The notes under the pieces were generated by a model. It searched no databases. It had not been told where the DNA came from and was given only the letters and a program-made list of their open reading frames with translations. The translations under genes were made by a program, and so were the position numbers. Positions 9,862-20,369 of a DNA stretch of 64,000 nucleotides are shown here, piece by piece (positions within the stretch are counted from its first letter, which is position 1; the number at the start of each line of letters is the position of its first letter). The DNA comes from Deinococcus seoulensis (GTDB lineage: Bacteria; Deinococcota; Deinococci; Deinococcales; Deinococcaceae), in NCBI RefSeq assembly GCF_014648115.1, contig NZ_BMQM01000021.1:1-64000 (forward strand). Reading direction: 5' to 3'.

Positions 9862-9875
9862 CAGTCACGTGACTG
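9862..9875. promoter_or_regulatory. 14-bp perfect palindrome, operator candidate
   Basis: CAGTCACGTGACTG is a perfect palindrome about 40-50 nt downstream of the expected transcription start of the surface operon. A regulator-binding role is inferred only from symmetry and position. Confidence 0.4.
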
Positions 9876-9918
9876 ACTCAAGCGTCACTATGAAATTTCT
9901 CACCTTCTGTCCACGTCC

Positions 9919-9943
9919 ATAATCGGGCGCTGACCCGCTGTTG

Positions 9944-9947
<4 letters not shown>
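9919..9947 (-). promoter_or_regulatory. sigma-70-type promoter of the surface operon
   Basis: TTGACA (9942-9947 on the minus strand), 17-bp spacer, GATTAT (9919-9924). The -35 box overlaps the carA TGA stop. It drives transcription leftward into a leader of roughly 260 nt. Confidence 0.65.
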
Positions 9948-11128
<1,181 letters not shown>

Positions 11129-11197
11129 GTTCGTTCCTCCCCATTCGCGCCTCTCCGGACGCGTTTCATGGCCCGGCGTGCGTGACCTTCCCGCCGC

Positions 11198-12880
11198 TTA
11201 CCAGCGGTACTTCACGTTCGCCTTGCCGATGATGACATTCCCCGCAACGGTGCGCTGTGAGGTCATGCCGTCATACCTGTTGATCAGCCCGGCCACAGCG
11301 TCCATCACCGGGCCGAGCGTCTCGTCCATGTCCATCTCTGCCGTCTCGGCCGGCAGGCTGCCCAGCAGGTCCTCGCCGCTCAGTTCGGGCAGGTCCGGCT
11401 GGTAGCTCCAGCCGCCACTGGCGGTCATGTCCAGGGCTGCCGCCTGGAACGCCGGGTCCTGCGCGAGCGGCGCGGCCCCCTCGTCCAGCGCCGCCTGGAG
11501 GGCCTGCTCGCTGAACGCCGTGATCAGGTAGTCGCCCCGGAAGGCGTACACCATCTTCAGGTTGCCCAGCAGCGCGTCGATCTGATCCAGGGACTCCTGC
11601 CCGGCCATCATGGCGGCCCCCATGCCGCCCATGTCCATGCCCCCCATGTCCATGTCTTCCATGTCCATGCCGCCCATGCCGCCCTTCATCAGGTCGCCCA
11701 GCGTGCCTTTCAGGGTGCCGCGCAGCCCGGCGATGGCCTCGTTCACGCTCTGGACGTACTCGGGCAGGTGCGCCTCGGCGGCCGCGCGGTCACGCACGCT
11801 CTGGTACGCGACGCTCGCGGCCAGGGAGGCCAGCGGGTCGGACTGGTCCAGGCCTGCGCGCGTGCCGCCGGCCAGCGTGACCTGCGCGCACTCGCTGCCC
11901 AGGTACTGCCCGGCGCGTTCCAGGTGGCTGGCCAGCTGGCTGTCGGTCAGGAACCCGAACGGTTCGAGCAGGTCCAGGCGGGTCAGCCAGCGGCCCGCGT
12001 AGGCGTTCGATTCGGGCGCACAGGCGGTCGCCTGCACGGCCTCGGCGTCGGCGGGAATGATGTCCTGCACGGCGAAGTCGGTGGTGTCGGTCAGGATGCG
12101 CGCCAGGGGGCGGTCCTTCCCGGCCGTGTTCACGACCTGCGCGGACACCGTGCTCAGGCCGGCGTCGGTGGTGGTCAGGCCGCCCGCCACCTGCCCCAGG
12201 GTGTCCAGGGCGTCCACGACCGGCGACAGCAGGCGCGGCAGCATGAACTGAGCGAACTGCGAGCGCAACACCTTGGCAGTCGCGCTGAAGTTGGCGTACA
12301 GGCCCAGTTCGGTGTTCCCGGCCGCGCCCCTGGCCGCCGCGTACGGCGCGGAGGCTGCCAGCGTCGGCGCGGCCTTGCCGCTCAGGCGACCCAGGTACGA
12401 CATCAGGAGTGCCTTGTCGCTGGACACGTACACCAGTCCGTTCGCCTGCCCGGCGAACAGGTTCCCGCTGCGCACGAAGGGGTACGCCCCGACCCGCGCG
12501 CCCTTCTTCTGCGGGATCATGGAGCGGAACACCTCGCCGGACAGGTCGCCCGTGCGGGCCACGGCCAGCAGCGCCGGCGTGAAGGTCCCGCCCTTGCCCT
12601 GCACCGTGAACACGCCCGCCACGCCCTCGCGGCCCAGCGAGTCCGTCAGGATGCCCTCAAAGCCGCCCAGCAGTTGCGCCGGGCCGTCCTCGCCCAGGCC
12701 AGTGTCACGCAGCGCGCCGCCGATCAGGTCGGTCAGGCGGCCCAGCGCCGGACCGGCGTTCCGGGTTTCCAGCGTCAGGAGCGCACCGGCGGGCAGTTGC
12801 GCGGCCAGCGGCGTTTCCTGCGCGGAGGCCGTGGCAGCGAGGGCGAAGGTGAGGGCAGCGGCAGCGTGCATGGGTTTCAT
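11198..12880 (-). CDS. DUF3352-type exported protein with Met-rich segment
   Basis: About 560 residues with a signal peptide (MKPMHAAAALTFALA..., cut near ASA-QE) followed by a DUF3352-like body (LPAGALLTLETRNAGPALGRL). A low-complexity segment in the C-terminal half alternates Met with Gly/Asp (about twelve Met in thirty residues, bases ~11605-11700), as in copper-binding Met motifs. I start at ATG 12880 because TACCAT lies 7 nt upstream, the leaderless pattern; ATG 12889 is an alternative. The start lies 69 bp upstream of carA, which follows on the same strand 70 bp after this stop... the gene order here is this gene, then carA. Function unknown. Confidence 0.8.
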   Translation of the reverse strand: MKPMHAAAALTFALAATASAQETPLAAQLPAGALLTLETRNAGPALGRLTDLIGGALRDTGLGEDGPAQLLGGFEGILTDSLGREGVAGVFTVQGKGGTFTPALLAVARTGDLSGEVFRSMIPQKKGARVGAYPFVRSGNLFAGQANGLVYVSSDKALLMSYLGRLSGKAAPTLAASAPYAAARGAAGNTELGLYANFSATAKVLRSQFAQFMLPRLLSPVVDALDTLGQVAGGLTTTDAGLSTVSAQVVNTAGKDRPLARILTDTTDFAVQDIIPADAEAVQATACAPESNAYAGRWLTRLDLLEPFGFLTDSQLASHLERAGQYLGSECAQVTLAGGTRAGLDQSDPLASLAASVAYQSVRDRAAAEAHLPEYVQSVNEAIAGLRGTLKGTLGDLMKGGMGGMDMEDMDMGGMDMGGMGAAMMAGQESLDQIDALLGNLKMVYAFRGDYLITAFSEQALQAALDEGAAPLAQDPAFQAAALDMTASGGWSYQPDLPELSGEDLLGSLPAETAEMDMDETLGPVMDAVAGLINRYDGMTSQRTVAGNVIIGKANVKYRW

Positions 12881-12966
12881 GAGCCTCATGGTAGAGGCCA
12901 CAGGCGCGGGGCGCGTCAGCACTTCAGCGGATGACCCGACCCGCACGGGGGTCCCGCGTACCCCAT

Positions 12967-13494
12967 TCACCGCAGCTCCCGGTACATGGCGATCTCGTTG
13001 CAGTTCTCGAAGAACGCGCAGCGCTGGCACTCACTCCAGACTTTCGGGTGCAGGTTCGTCTTGTCGATGCGGGTAAAACCGCACTTCTCGAAGAAGCCCT
13101 GCTGGTACGTCCAGGCGAACAGGGCCGGCAGGTCGATCTCACGCGCCTCGCGTTCGCAGGCCGCCACGAGGTCACGGCCCAGCCCGCGCCCCTGCATGTT
13201 CGGGTGGATGGCCAGTCCACGCACCTCCGCGAGATCCGGGGCCAGCATGTGCAGCCCGCACACCCCGGCCAGACCGCCCGGCCGCCCCTCGTGCGCGTCG
13301 GCCAGCACCAGATGGAAATCCCGGATGGTCTCGGCCAGCAGGGCGCGCGAGCGGACCAGCATCAGTCCGCGCGCCGCCCAGTACCCGATCAGCTCGTGAA
13401 TGGCCTCGATGTCCGACAGGCGCGCCTTGCGGGTCACAAGGGGCGCGTCCGGGTGAATGTCCGGCACGGCGATGGAATCCAGGGCCAGCGTCAC
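12967..13494 (-). CDS. short ArgA-type N-acetylglutamate synthase (GNAT)
   Basis: 175 residues, a single GNAT domain with the acetyl-CoA loop motif HPNMQGRGLGRDLV. The C-terminal block (QGFFEKCGFTRIDKTNLHPK, then CQRCAFFENCNE) is typical of stand-alone short N-acetylglutamate synthases. The reaction would be acetyl-CoA + glutamate to N-acetylglutamate, the first step of arginine synthesis. GTG start preceded by AGGGGG. It is last in the minus-strand run argG ... argH ... GNATs, which supports an arginine role. Specific substrate not proven by sequence alone. Confidence 0.85.
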   Translation of the reverse strand: MTLALDSIAVPDIHPDAPLVTRKARLSDIEAIHELIGYWAARGLMLVRSRALLAETIRDFHLVLADAHEGRPGGLAGVCGLHMLAPDLAEVRGLAIHPNMQGRGLGRDLVAACEREAREIDLPALFAWTYQQGFFEKCGFTRIDKTNLHPKVWSECQRCAFFENCNEIAMYRELR

Positions 13495-13573
13495 GCCAGG
13501 CCCCCTGAAGGCAGGTGTGGGGTGCGGGCGGCGGGACGCGGGACAGAGCCCCGCACGCCACGCCCCGCAACGC

Positions 13574-14026
13574 TCAGCTCAGGGAGCGCATCCAGGTGGT
13601 GCCGCCGGGGCGGCTGCCCTGCGCGCGGTACGCCTGCACCTGCGGGGCGTCCGGCACGTCGCCCATGACGACCGCCAGCGGCACCTGCTGGAACCCGAAG
13701 GTGCCCCAGTCGCCGCCCTTGCTGAACATGTAGATCGCGCGGTCCCCGCGTCCCTGCGCGTACTCCACGGCACTCATGACCAGCCGCCGGCCCAGCCCAC
13801 CGCCACGCGCCTCGGGCAGCACGGCCGCCCCGCGCAGCAGCGAGGCGCCCTCGCCGTGCTCCAGGCCGATCGCGCCGACCGGTTGCCCGCCACGTTCCAG
13901 CACCCAGTAGGTCGTGCCGTCCGCCAGCGTGGCGTCGGTGTCCAGCCCGGCGTCGTGAAAGACGCGGGTGACGGTGTCCCTGTCGGCGCTGCTCGCCAGT
14001 CGAATCTGAACGCTGGAATCGGTCAT
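13574..14026 (-). CDS. GNAT N-acetyltransferase, paralog 3 of a tandem set
   Basis: 150 residues, one GNAT domain with acetyl-CoA binding motif EARGGGLGRRLV. The start ATG follows GGAGG with 8-nt spacing; an open frame upstream is not coding. Shares the layout IRLASSADRD...GLDTDATLADGTTYWV...GAIGLEHGEGASLLRGAAV with the two following GNATs upstream in the cluster (14159 and 14737), so all three arose by tandem duplication. The family is reminiscent of ArsN2-like acetyltransferases, but the substrate is unknown. Position between argH and the ArgA-like gene suggests a link to amino-acid metabolism. Confidence 0.8.
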   Translation of the reverse strand: MTDSSVQIRLASSADRDTVTRVFHDAGLDTDATLADGTTYWVLERGGQPVGAIGLEHGEGASLLRGAAVLPEARGGGLGRRLVMSAVEYAQGRGDRAIYMFSKGGDWGTFGFQQVPLAVVMGDVPDAPQVQAYRAQGSRPGGTTWMRSLS

Positions 14027-14158
14027 TCGGTGTTCCTCCACAGTCTGAAAGGTCGGAATGAGGCAAAGAAGCCGGAGCCCCTGCGGGAGCCGGTCGAGAC
14101 GGGTTTTGCGTGCCGTCAGCATAGCGCATGGCCGCGTGGAAGCACTGCCAGTTCCCGT

Positions 14159-14740
14159 TCACCCCTGCGCCGCCGCCCCTGTTCCGTCCGGCTGCACGTC
14201 CCCGGCCCCCTGCGGCTGCACGTCCAGCCGCCACGCCTGCTCGCCGCCGATCCAGCCGTTACACAGGCCACTGACCACCTGCGGCGCGTCCGGCAGCGCC
14301 CCGGAGATCTCGTCGGCCGTGACGGGCACGAACCCGAAGCGCCGCCAGTAATCCCCGGCCTCCTCGCTGAACAGGTACACGCTGCGGTCCCCACGCAGGG
14401 TCGCGTGCGTCAGGGCCGAGCGGACCAGCGCGCGGCCCAGGCCCTGGCTGCGGGCCTCGGGCACCACCGCCGTCGAACGGATCAGGCTGACGCCCTCGCC
14501 GTGCTCCAGGCCGATGCAGCCGCCGGGCACGCCGTCCAGATCCGCGATCCAGTACGTCCCCGCCGCCAGGTTCACGCTGCCCGTATGCAGCCCCGTGCGG
14601 GTCAGGAGATCCAGGACGATGGGCAGGTCCGCCGGAGCGGCCTGACGGAGTTTCACGTGCATATCGGACAGCGGAACATTGGTCATACGGGCACCTCGCG
14701 CAGCAGAAGGAATGTGGGTCAGGGAAGGAAGGGTTGTCAT
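14159..14740 (-). CDS. GNAT N-acetyltransferase, paralog 2 of a tandem set
   Basis: 193 residues from ATG 14740, which overlaps the TGA of the upstream GNAT (ATGA) after AGGAG. ATG 14686 with GAGG upstream is an alternative giving 175 residues and matching the paralogs better at the N-terminus. Acetyl-CoA motif EARSQGLGRALV. The core IGLEHGEGVSLIRSTAVVPEA is close to its neighbours. Translation is probably coupled to the gene before it. Substrate unknown. Confidence 0.8.
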   Translation of the reverse strand: MTTLPSLTHIPSAARGARMTNVPLSDMHVKLRQAAPADLPIVLDLLTRTGLHTGSVNLAAGTYWIADLDGVPGGCIGLEHGEGVSLIRSTAVVPEARSQGLGRALVRSALTHATLRGDRSVYLFSEEAGDYWRRFGFVPVTADEISGALPDAPQVVSGLCNGWIGGEQAWRLDVQPQGAGDVQPDGTGAAAQG

Positions 14741-15210
14741 GGTGAAACTCCTGTCAGGTCGAGTCGCCACGCGGCGGCCCCGTGAATCCAGCCTCGGGCC
14801 AGCCCACCGCGGACCTGCGGCGCGTCCGGCAGCGCCCTGATCAGGTCGGCGGGGCGAACGGGTTCGAATCCCAGGCGGGCCCAGTACGGCCCAGCCGTGT
14901 CGGTGAACAGATACGTGGCGCGGTCCCCACGCGCCCGCGCCGCGCCGATGGCCGCCCGTGCGAGCGCCGCACCCACCCCCCGGCCCTGCGCGGCGGGCCG
15001 CACGGCGGCCGAGCGCAGCAGGCTCGCGCCATCGCCGTGCTCCAGACCCACGGTGCCCACGACCTGCCCCGCCTCGGTGGCGAGCCAGTAGGAGCTGCCG
15101 TCCAGCGTGGCGGTGATGAGCGCCGGGTCGGTGCTCAGCCCGGTCTCGAGGATCAACCCGTGAATGACGGGCAGATCGGCGGACGTGGCGGGGTGCAGGT
15201 CGGCGGGCAT
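14737..15210 (-). CDS. GNAT N-acetyltransferase, paralog 1 of a tandem set
   Basis: 157 residues starting at ATG 15210, only 4 nt after the argH stop, with GGAG inside the argH end. Acetyl-CoA motif AAQGRGVGAALA; core VGLEHGDGASLLRSAAV. Its stop overlaps the start of the next GNAT by 4 nt. So argH and at least two GNATs form one transcription and translation unit. The short spacing argues for co-regulation with arginine synthesis; the acetyl acceptor is unknown. Confidence 0.82.
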   Translation of the reverse strand: MPADLHPATSADLPVIHGLILETGLSTDPALITATLDGSSYWLATEAGQVVGTVGLEHGDGASLLRSAAVRPAAQGRGVGAALARAAIGAARARGDRATYLFTDTAGPYWARLGFEPVRPADLIRALPDAPQVRGGLARGWIHGAAAWRLDLTGVSP

Positions 15211-15214
15211 ACGT

Positions 15215-16621
15215 TCAGTTCTCCAGCCCCTGACGGGCGTTCTGAATGGCTTCGCGCACGCGTTCGGGCGCAGTCCCGCCGAAGCTGGCGCGGCCACGGA
15301 CGCTCTCCTCGACGGTCAGGGACTGAGCGACCCCGGCGTTCAGCAGGGGGTGCGCGGCGCGCAGTTCCTCGTCGGTGAGGTCCCACAGCTGCCGCCCGCT
15401 GCGGCTGGCCACGCCGACCAGTCCGCCCACGACCTCGTGCGCCTCGCGGAACGGGACGCCCTGGCGGGCCAGGAAGTCCGCCACGTCGGTCGCAGTGCTG
15501 TAGCCGCGCGCGGCGGCCGCGCCCGTCACGTCGGCGTGCCAGACGGTCTTCGGCATCATCTCGGCGTACAGGCGCAGCACGATACTCAGGGTGTCGTACG
15601 AGTCGAACACGCCCTCCTTGTCCTCCTGAAGGTCCTTGTTGTACGCCAGCGGCGTGCCCTTCACGACCGTCAGCAGGCCCATCAGGTTCCCGAACACGCG
15701 GCCCGCCTTGCCGCGCGCGAGTTCGGACACGTCCGGGTTCTTCTTCTGCGGCATGATCGACGATCCCGTCGTGTGGGAATCCGGCAGGGTGATGAAGCCG
15801 AACTCGAACGTGGAGTACAGGATCAGTTCCTCACTGAGGCGCGACAGGTGCGCCGACAGGATCGCGCAGGCCGACAGGAACTCCAGCGCGAAGTCCCGGC
15901 TGCCCACCCCGTCCAGGCTGTTCGCGGTGGGCCGCGCGAAGCCCAGCGCCGCCGCCGTCGCGTGCCGGTCCACCGGCCAGGGCGTGCCCGCCAGCGCCGA
16001 CGAACCCAGCGGCGACTCGTCCATCCGCTCGGCCGCGTCCCGGAAGCGGCCCTCGTCACGCTCCAGCATCGCCACGTACGCCATGAACCAGTGAGACAGC
16101 AGGATCGGCTGCGCCACCTGAAGGTGCGTGTACCCCGGCAGGATCACCCCGGCCTCCAGGTGCTTCTCGGCCTCTGAGAGCATCACCACGCGTAGCGCGC
16201 GGGTCTTATCCGCCAGATCCAGCGCCGCTTCCTTCGTGAACAGACGGAAATCCACCGCCACCTGATCGTTCCGCGAGCGGGCCGTGTGCAACTTGCCCGC
16301 CACCGGCCCGATCCGGTCACGCAGGGCCGCCTCGACATTCATGTGCACGTCCTCGCGGTCCAGGCGCCACTCGAAATTCCCCGCGCGGATGTCCGAGAGC
16401 ACGGCGTTCAGCCCGTCCGTGATCTGCGCGACCTCCTCGGCCGTCAGAATCCCGACCTGCCCCAGCATCGACACATGCGCCAGCGAGCCGCGAATGTCCT
16501 GCTCCGCGAGGCGCTGATCGAAGCCCACCGACGCATTGAAGAGTTCCACCAGACCGTCCGTGGCCTCCGCAAAGCGGCCACCCCAGAGTTTCTTATCCTG
16601 CGTATTCGTCGTATTGGTCAT
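15215..16621 (-). CDS. argH: argininosuccinate lyase
   Basis: 468 residues of the fumarase/aspartase superfamily. The signature loop GSSIMPQKKNPD carries the catalytic Ser, and KLWGGRF is at the N-terminus. It splits argininosuccinate into arginine and fumarate in the cytoplasm. The start follows AAGGA. Upstream 106 bp separate it from a small lipoprotein gene; downstream a GNAT starts 4 nt after its stop. Same strand as argG at 18128, with three small genes between. Confidence 0.97.
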   Translation of the reverse strand: MTNTTNTQDKKLWGGRFAEATDGLVELFNASVGFDQRLAEQDIRGSLAHVSMLGQVGILTAEEVAQITDGLNAVLSDIRAGNFEWRLDREDVHMNVEAALRDRIGPVAGKLHTARSRNDQVAVDFRLFTKEAALDLADKTRALRVVMLSEAEKHLEAGVILPGYTHLQVAQPILLSHWFMAYVAMLERDEGRFRDAAERMDESPLGSSALAGTPWPVDRHATAAALGFARPTANSLDGVGSRDFALEFLSACAILSAHLSRLSEELILYSTFEFGFITLPDSHTTGSSIMPQKKNPDVSELARGKAGRVFGNLMGLLTVVKGTPLAYNKDLQEDKEGVFDSYDTLSIVLRLYAEMMPKTVWHADVTGAAAARGYSTATDVADFLARQGVPFREAHEVVGGLVGVASRSGRQLWDLTDEELRAAHPLLNAGVAQSLTVEESVRGRASFGGTAPERVREAIQNARQGLEN

Positions 16622-16727
16622 TGCGTGTCCTTGTCATGCGGACTCTGAACGGGTCGCGCGGAGCTTTCCGGCACATTCGAATCAGGCGGAGCAGGAGAGA
16701 ACCGGCCGCCGCGCACGTCCACCCGCA

Positions 16728-17132
16728 TCACGAGATCACCTGACTGATCATGTTGAACAGTTGCAGAGCGAGGAACGTCAGCAGCAGCCCGGCTGCCACC
16801 GCCAACCCCACCACTCCGGCCACCACGCTGCCGTCCGTTCTGCGGCAGGCATCCGTGGCGGCTACCACGCCCAGCCGACGGACATCCGGGACGGCTACGA
16901 CGGTGCCCAGGCACTCCGGGAAGCTCACATACGCGTCCGCAGGTGTCGTGTCGTCCAGCGCCGCGACTGGCACGACCTTGACGAACAGGCGGATCAGTCC
17001 GGTCTGCGTTCTGGGCCGGATCGGCCCGCCCGGTCCCTGCATGGTAGGAGCGCAGGAGGCCAGTCCGGCAGTCAGGGCCAGGGCGCACATCAGGGTGACG
17101 CGGGAGGTCGGGCGGCTGTGGGGTCGGGTCAT
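16728..17132 (-). CDS. small lipoprotein with C-terminal membrane helix
   Basis: 134 residues. N-terminal lipoprotein signal with lipobox LASC (Cys ~27) and a hydrophobic C-terminal segment (VVAGVVGLAVAAGLLLTFL). The ATG overlaps the TGA of the upstream GNAT (ATGA) after AAGGA. No known domain seen. Lying between two GNATs and argH it is transcribed with the arginine genes, but its role is unknown. Confidence 0.7.
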   Translation of the reverse strand: MTRPHSRPTSRVTLMCALALTAGLASCAPTMQGPGGPIRPRTQTGLIRLFVKVVPVAALDDTTPADAYVSFPECLGTVVAVPDVRRLGVVAATDACRRTDGSVVAGVVGLAVAAGLLLTFLALQLFNMISQVIS

Positions 17133-17644
17133 GGGGCGTCCTTGTCAGAGAGAGGCGGGATCGGGCGGTCAATGGTGGATTCCTCTGCCCGGACCGCTTT
17201 CACCAGTACCACCGGGGCGGGGCTGCCCGGGTGGGCGTGCGCGTAGGGTTCGTCGGTGACGGTGTACCCGAGCCGGTCGTAGAAGGGCAGCACGTCCAGG
17301 TTGAACTGGCTGACGGCCAGCAGCACGCGTTCGTACCCGCCCATGCGGGCGACGTGTTCGACCTCGCGGACCAGGGCGCGGCCCACGCCGAGGCGGCGGG
17401 CCTGCGGGACGGTCGCGAGTTTGTTCAGTGTCAGGGTGCGGTCGCCGTCGGGGCGGTAGCCGACGCAGCCCAGCACCTCTCCCGCGCCCACGGCCAGGAA
17501 GCCGCCGGAGCCGGGGGCCAGCAGGGACCGTTCCAGGTCGGCGGGCGTGGTGCGCGTCCAGCTTGAGCGGGGGTCCATCCCGGCGGCCATCATCACGGCG
17601 TGGAAGGTAGGGATGTCGTCCGGGTTCACGGGGCGCAGCGTCAC
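17129..17644 (-). CDS. GNAT N-acetyltransferase
   Basis: 171 residues from GTG 17644, which overlaps the upstream stop (GTGA) behind GGGGGGA. A longer frame exists but would bury this overlap. Acetyl-CoA motif ARRLGVGRALV; the block GGYERVLLAVSQFNLDVLPFYDRLGY is typical for GNATs. Member of the argG-linked operon. Substrate not identifiable. Confidence 0.82.
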   Translation of the reverse strand: MTLRPVNPDDIPTFHAVMMAAGMDPRSSWTRTTPADLERSLLAPGSGGFLAVGAGEVLGCVGYRPDGDRTLTLNKLATVPQARRLGVGRALVREVEHVARMGGYERVLLAVSQFNLDVLPFYDRLGYTVTDEPYAHAHPGSPAPVVLVKAVRAEESTIDRPIPPLSDKDAP

Positions 17645-18123
17645 GGGGTTCCCCCCTTGAGCAGGAGTTTCAGTTCGGCCTGCGGCGTGAACCCCAGCGC
17701 CTCGTACGTGGGGCGCCCGGCGTCCGACGCGGTCAGGGTGACGATGTCCACGCCCCGCGCGCGGCACTCGGCCAGCGCGGCCTGCATGAGCGCGCGGGCG
17801 AGTCGCCGCCCCCGGTGCTCCGGGCGCACGTACACGTTCAACACGTACGCACGCACGGAGCTGTCCGTGTCAGCGTTCGGCGGGAAGTCGTTCCACAGGA
17901 CGCCCGCCCCGGCCACCACCTCTCCTCCACTCTCGATCAGCAGGCCCGTGTACGCGCCGCAGGCCAGCATCCGCGCGTGCCACGCGACGCCCGCCTCGTG
18001 CACGCGCGCCAGTCCCGCCACGTCACTGCCCATGTCCGTGAACATGGCCGTACGCTGGGACTGAATCAGGGCCGCGTCATGGACGGTCGCGGGGCGCAGG
18101 GCGTAGCCGGGCGGGAGGGTCAC
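17641..18123 (-). CDS. GNAT N-acetyltransferase
   Basis: 160 residues, GTG start 4 nt after the argG stop with GGAAGG at good distance. Acetyl-CoA motif EHRGRRLARALM followed by the C-terminal ASDAGRPTYEALGF. Tightly placed between argG and a second GNAT with overlapping ends, so part of the argG operon. Substrate unknown. Confidence 0.83.
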   Translation of the reverse strand: MTLPPGYALRPATVHDAALIQSQRTAMFTDMGSDVAGLARVHEAGVAWHARMLACGAYTGLLIESGGEVVAGAGVLWNDFPPNADTDSSVRAYVLNVYVRPEHRGRRLARALMQAALAECRARGVDIVTLTASDAGRPTYEALGFTPQAELKLLLKGGTP

Positions 18124-18127
18124 AGAT

Positions 18128-19354
<1,227 letters not shown>

Positions 19355-19372
19355 GGTCTGATTCTCCCTGCT

Positions 19373-19432
19373 TTGTGTGAAGTGTTGGTCTGTCCGGGGT
19401 TGGTCTATCTGGGATTGAGCTGTGCGGGGTTG
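19373..19432 (-). repeat. four-copy 15-nt tandem repeat in the argG leader
   Basis: On the plus strand units 19388-19402, 19403-19417 and 19418-19432 share GTCTGTCCGGGGTTG with few changes; 19373-19387 is a degenerate copy. It lies 20-80 nt before the argG start. The period is a multiple of three, but no convincing coding frame covers it. Confidence 0.7.
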
Positions 19433-19543
19433 GCCGGTGGGGCGCGGGGCCGTGATGGCAGCGCAAGACTCCCCGACGTGAGCACGCCGCCTGCATCCCC
19501 GGTGGGGTCAGGCGGTCGGTCAGCGTCGGAGGGTCAGGATCTG

Positions 19544-19585
19544 CATATGTATGTATGGTTATGCGCTAAAACCGCATAGCTATGC
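19544..19585. promoter_or_regulatory. clustered AT-rich palindromes upstream of argG, arginine-operator candidate
   Basis: GCATAGCTATGC (19574-19585) is a perfect 12-bp palindrome. TATGCG (19560-19565) and CGCATA (19573-19578) form another inverted repeat, and CATATG lies at 19544. They stand out as AT-rich in GC-rich DNA and lie just downstream of the likely promoter. Similar TGCATA repeats precede carB. ArgR binding is inference. Confidence 0.5.
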
Positions 19586-19590
19586 ACGGA

Positions 19591-19620
19591 AGGGTAGCAG
19601 GCAGCCCGCCACAGGGTCAA
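19591..19620 (-). promoter_or_regulatory. argG promoter
   Basis: TTGACC (19615-19620), 18-bp spacer, TACCCT (19591-19596) on the minus strand. It points toward argG and is followed by the palindromic operator candidates. Confidence 0.5.
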
Positions 19621-19650
19621 GCCGGGTGTCCAGCCCACCCCACCAGCCGC

Positions 19651-19675
19651 AAAAAAGGGCCGCACATAGCGGCCC
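19651..19675 (-). terminator. intrinsic terminator after the small beta-barrel gene
   Basis: GGGCCGC/GCGGCCC stem with a 5-nt loop (19657-19675) followed on the minus strand by six T residues (19656-19651). It lies 22 nt after the stop at 19697. Confidence 0.85.
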
Positions 19676-19696
19676 CGGAACGGCTGAGGATACAGA

Positions 19697-20197
19697 TCAG
19701 CGGAACTTGTAGTTCACGCCCAGACGTACGTTGTAGCCCAGCCCCACATCTGCACCGGAGGCACTGTTCTGGCCGTCCGTGGCGTATGCGAAGGCCACCA
19801 CCGGGCCGACGCTCCCTTCAGCGAACAGGCTGACCTGATCAGTCACATTGAAATTGGCACCGGCCAGAACGTTCGGGTACAGGCCAACTCCGCCAACGGA
19901 AGCACCGCTGCCCGTGGCCAGGACAGCCGAGAGGCCCAGGCCCGCTCCGTAATAAGGCTGCACGGTCTCGGTCTCGGCGGCCGTATGGCGCAGGTAGGAC
20001 ACGTCGCCACTCAGGGCCACGGCGCCGCCACCGTCGAAGAACCCCGCCAGCGGCAGGCCCAGGCCGAAGCGCACGGAGTCGGTGGCGTTGGTGTCACGCT
20101 CGTACTGCACGCCCAGCAGGTAGGCGCCGATCTTCTCGGAAGCGCCGGCAGTGGAAAGGGTCGTCAGGGCCAGAATGGACAGCAGGGTCTTCTTCAT
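19697..20197 (-). CDS. small exported beta-barrel-like protein
   Basis: 166 residues with signal peptide MKKTLLSILALTTLSTAGA. The mature protein alternates Gly/aromatic strands (VSYLRHTAAETETVQPYYGAGLGLS) and ends LGYNVRLGVNYKFR, like small outer-membrane barrels. TACAGT lies 7 nt before the ATG, so the mRNA is probably leaderless. Paralogous in pattern to the next gene at 20370. Function unknown; envelope location inferred. Confidence 0.82.
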   Translation of the reverse strand: MKKTLLSILALTTLSTAGASEKIGAYLLGVQYERDTNATDSVRFGLGLPLAGFFDGGGAVALSGDVSYLRHTAAETETVQPYYGAGLGLSAVLATGSGASVGGVGLYPNVLAGANFNVTDQVSLFAEGSVGPVVAFAYATDGQNSASGADVGLGYNVRLGVNYKFR

Positions 20198-20287
20198 GAG
20201 TGCCACTGTACGTGGCTCATGAGAGGTGCGTTGCCTCATGTGTGCTCCCCCCACCGGGCGTATGCCAGTAGCTTCCAGAAACGAATG

Positions 20288-20321
20288 GAGGCGAACGCCC
20301 GCTGCGGGGGTCGTTCGCCTC
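20288..20321 (-). terminator. hairpin after the second beta-barrel gene
   Basis: GAGGCGAACG (20288-20297) pairs perfectly with CGTTCGCCTC (20312-20321). It lies about 50 nt downstream of the stop at 20370 and is followed on the minus strand by a moderately T-rich CATTCGTTT. Confidence 0.65.
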
Positions 20322-20369
20322 TCTGTTCGTTGGGGGTTCAGGGCGCGCGTGGCTGCCGGCGCATGGGGC

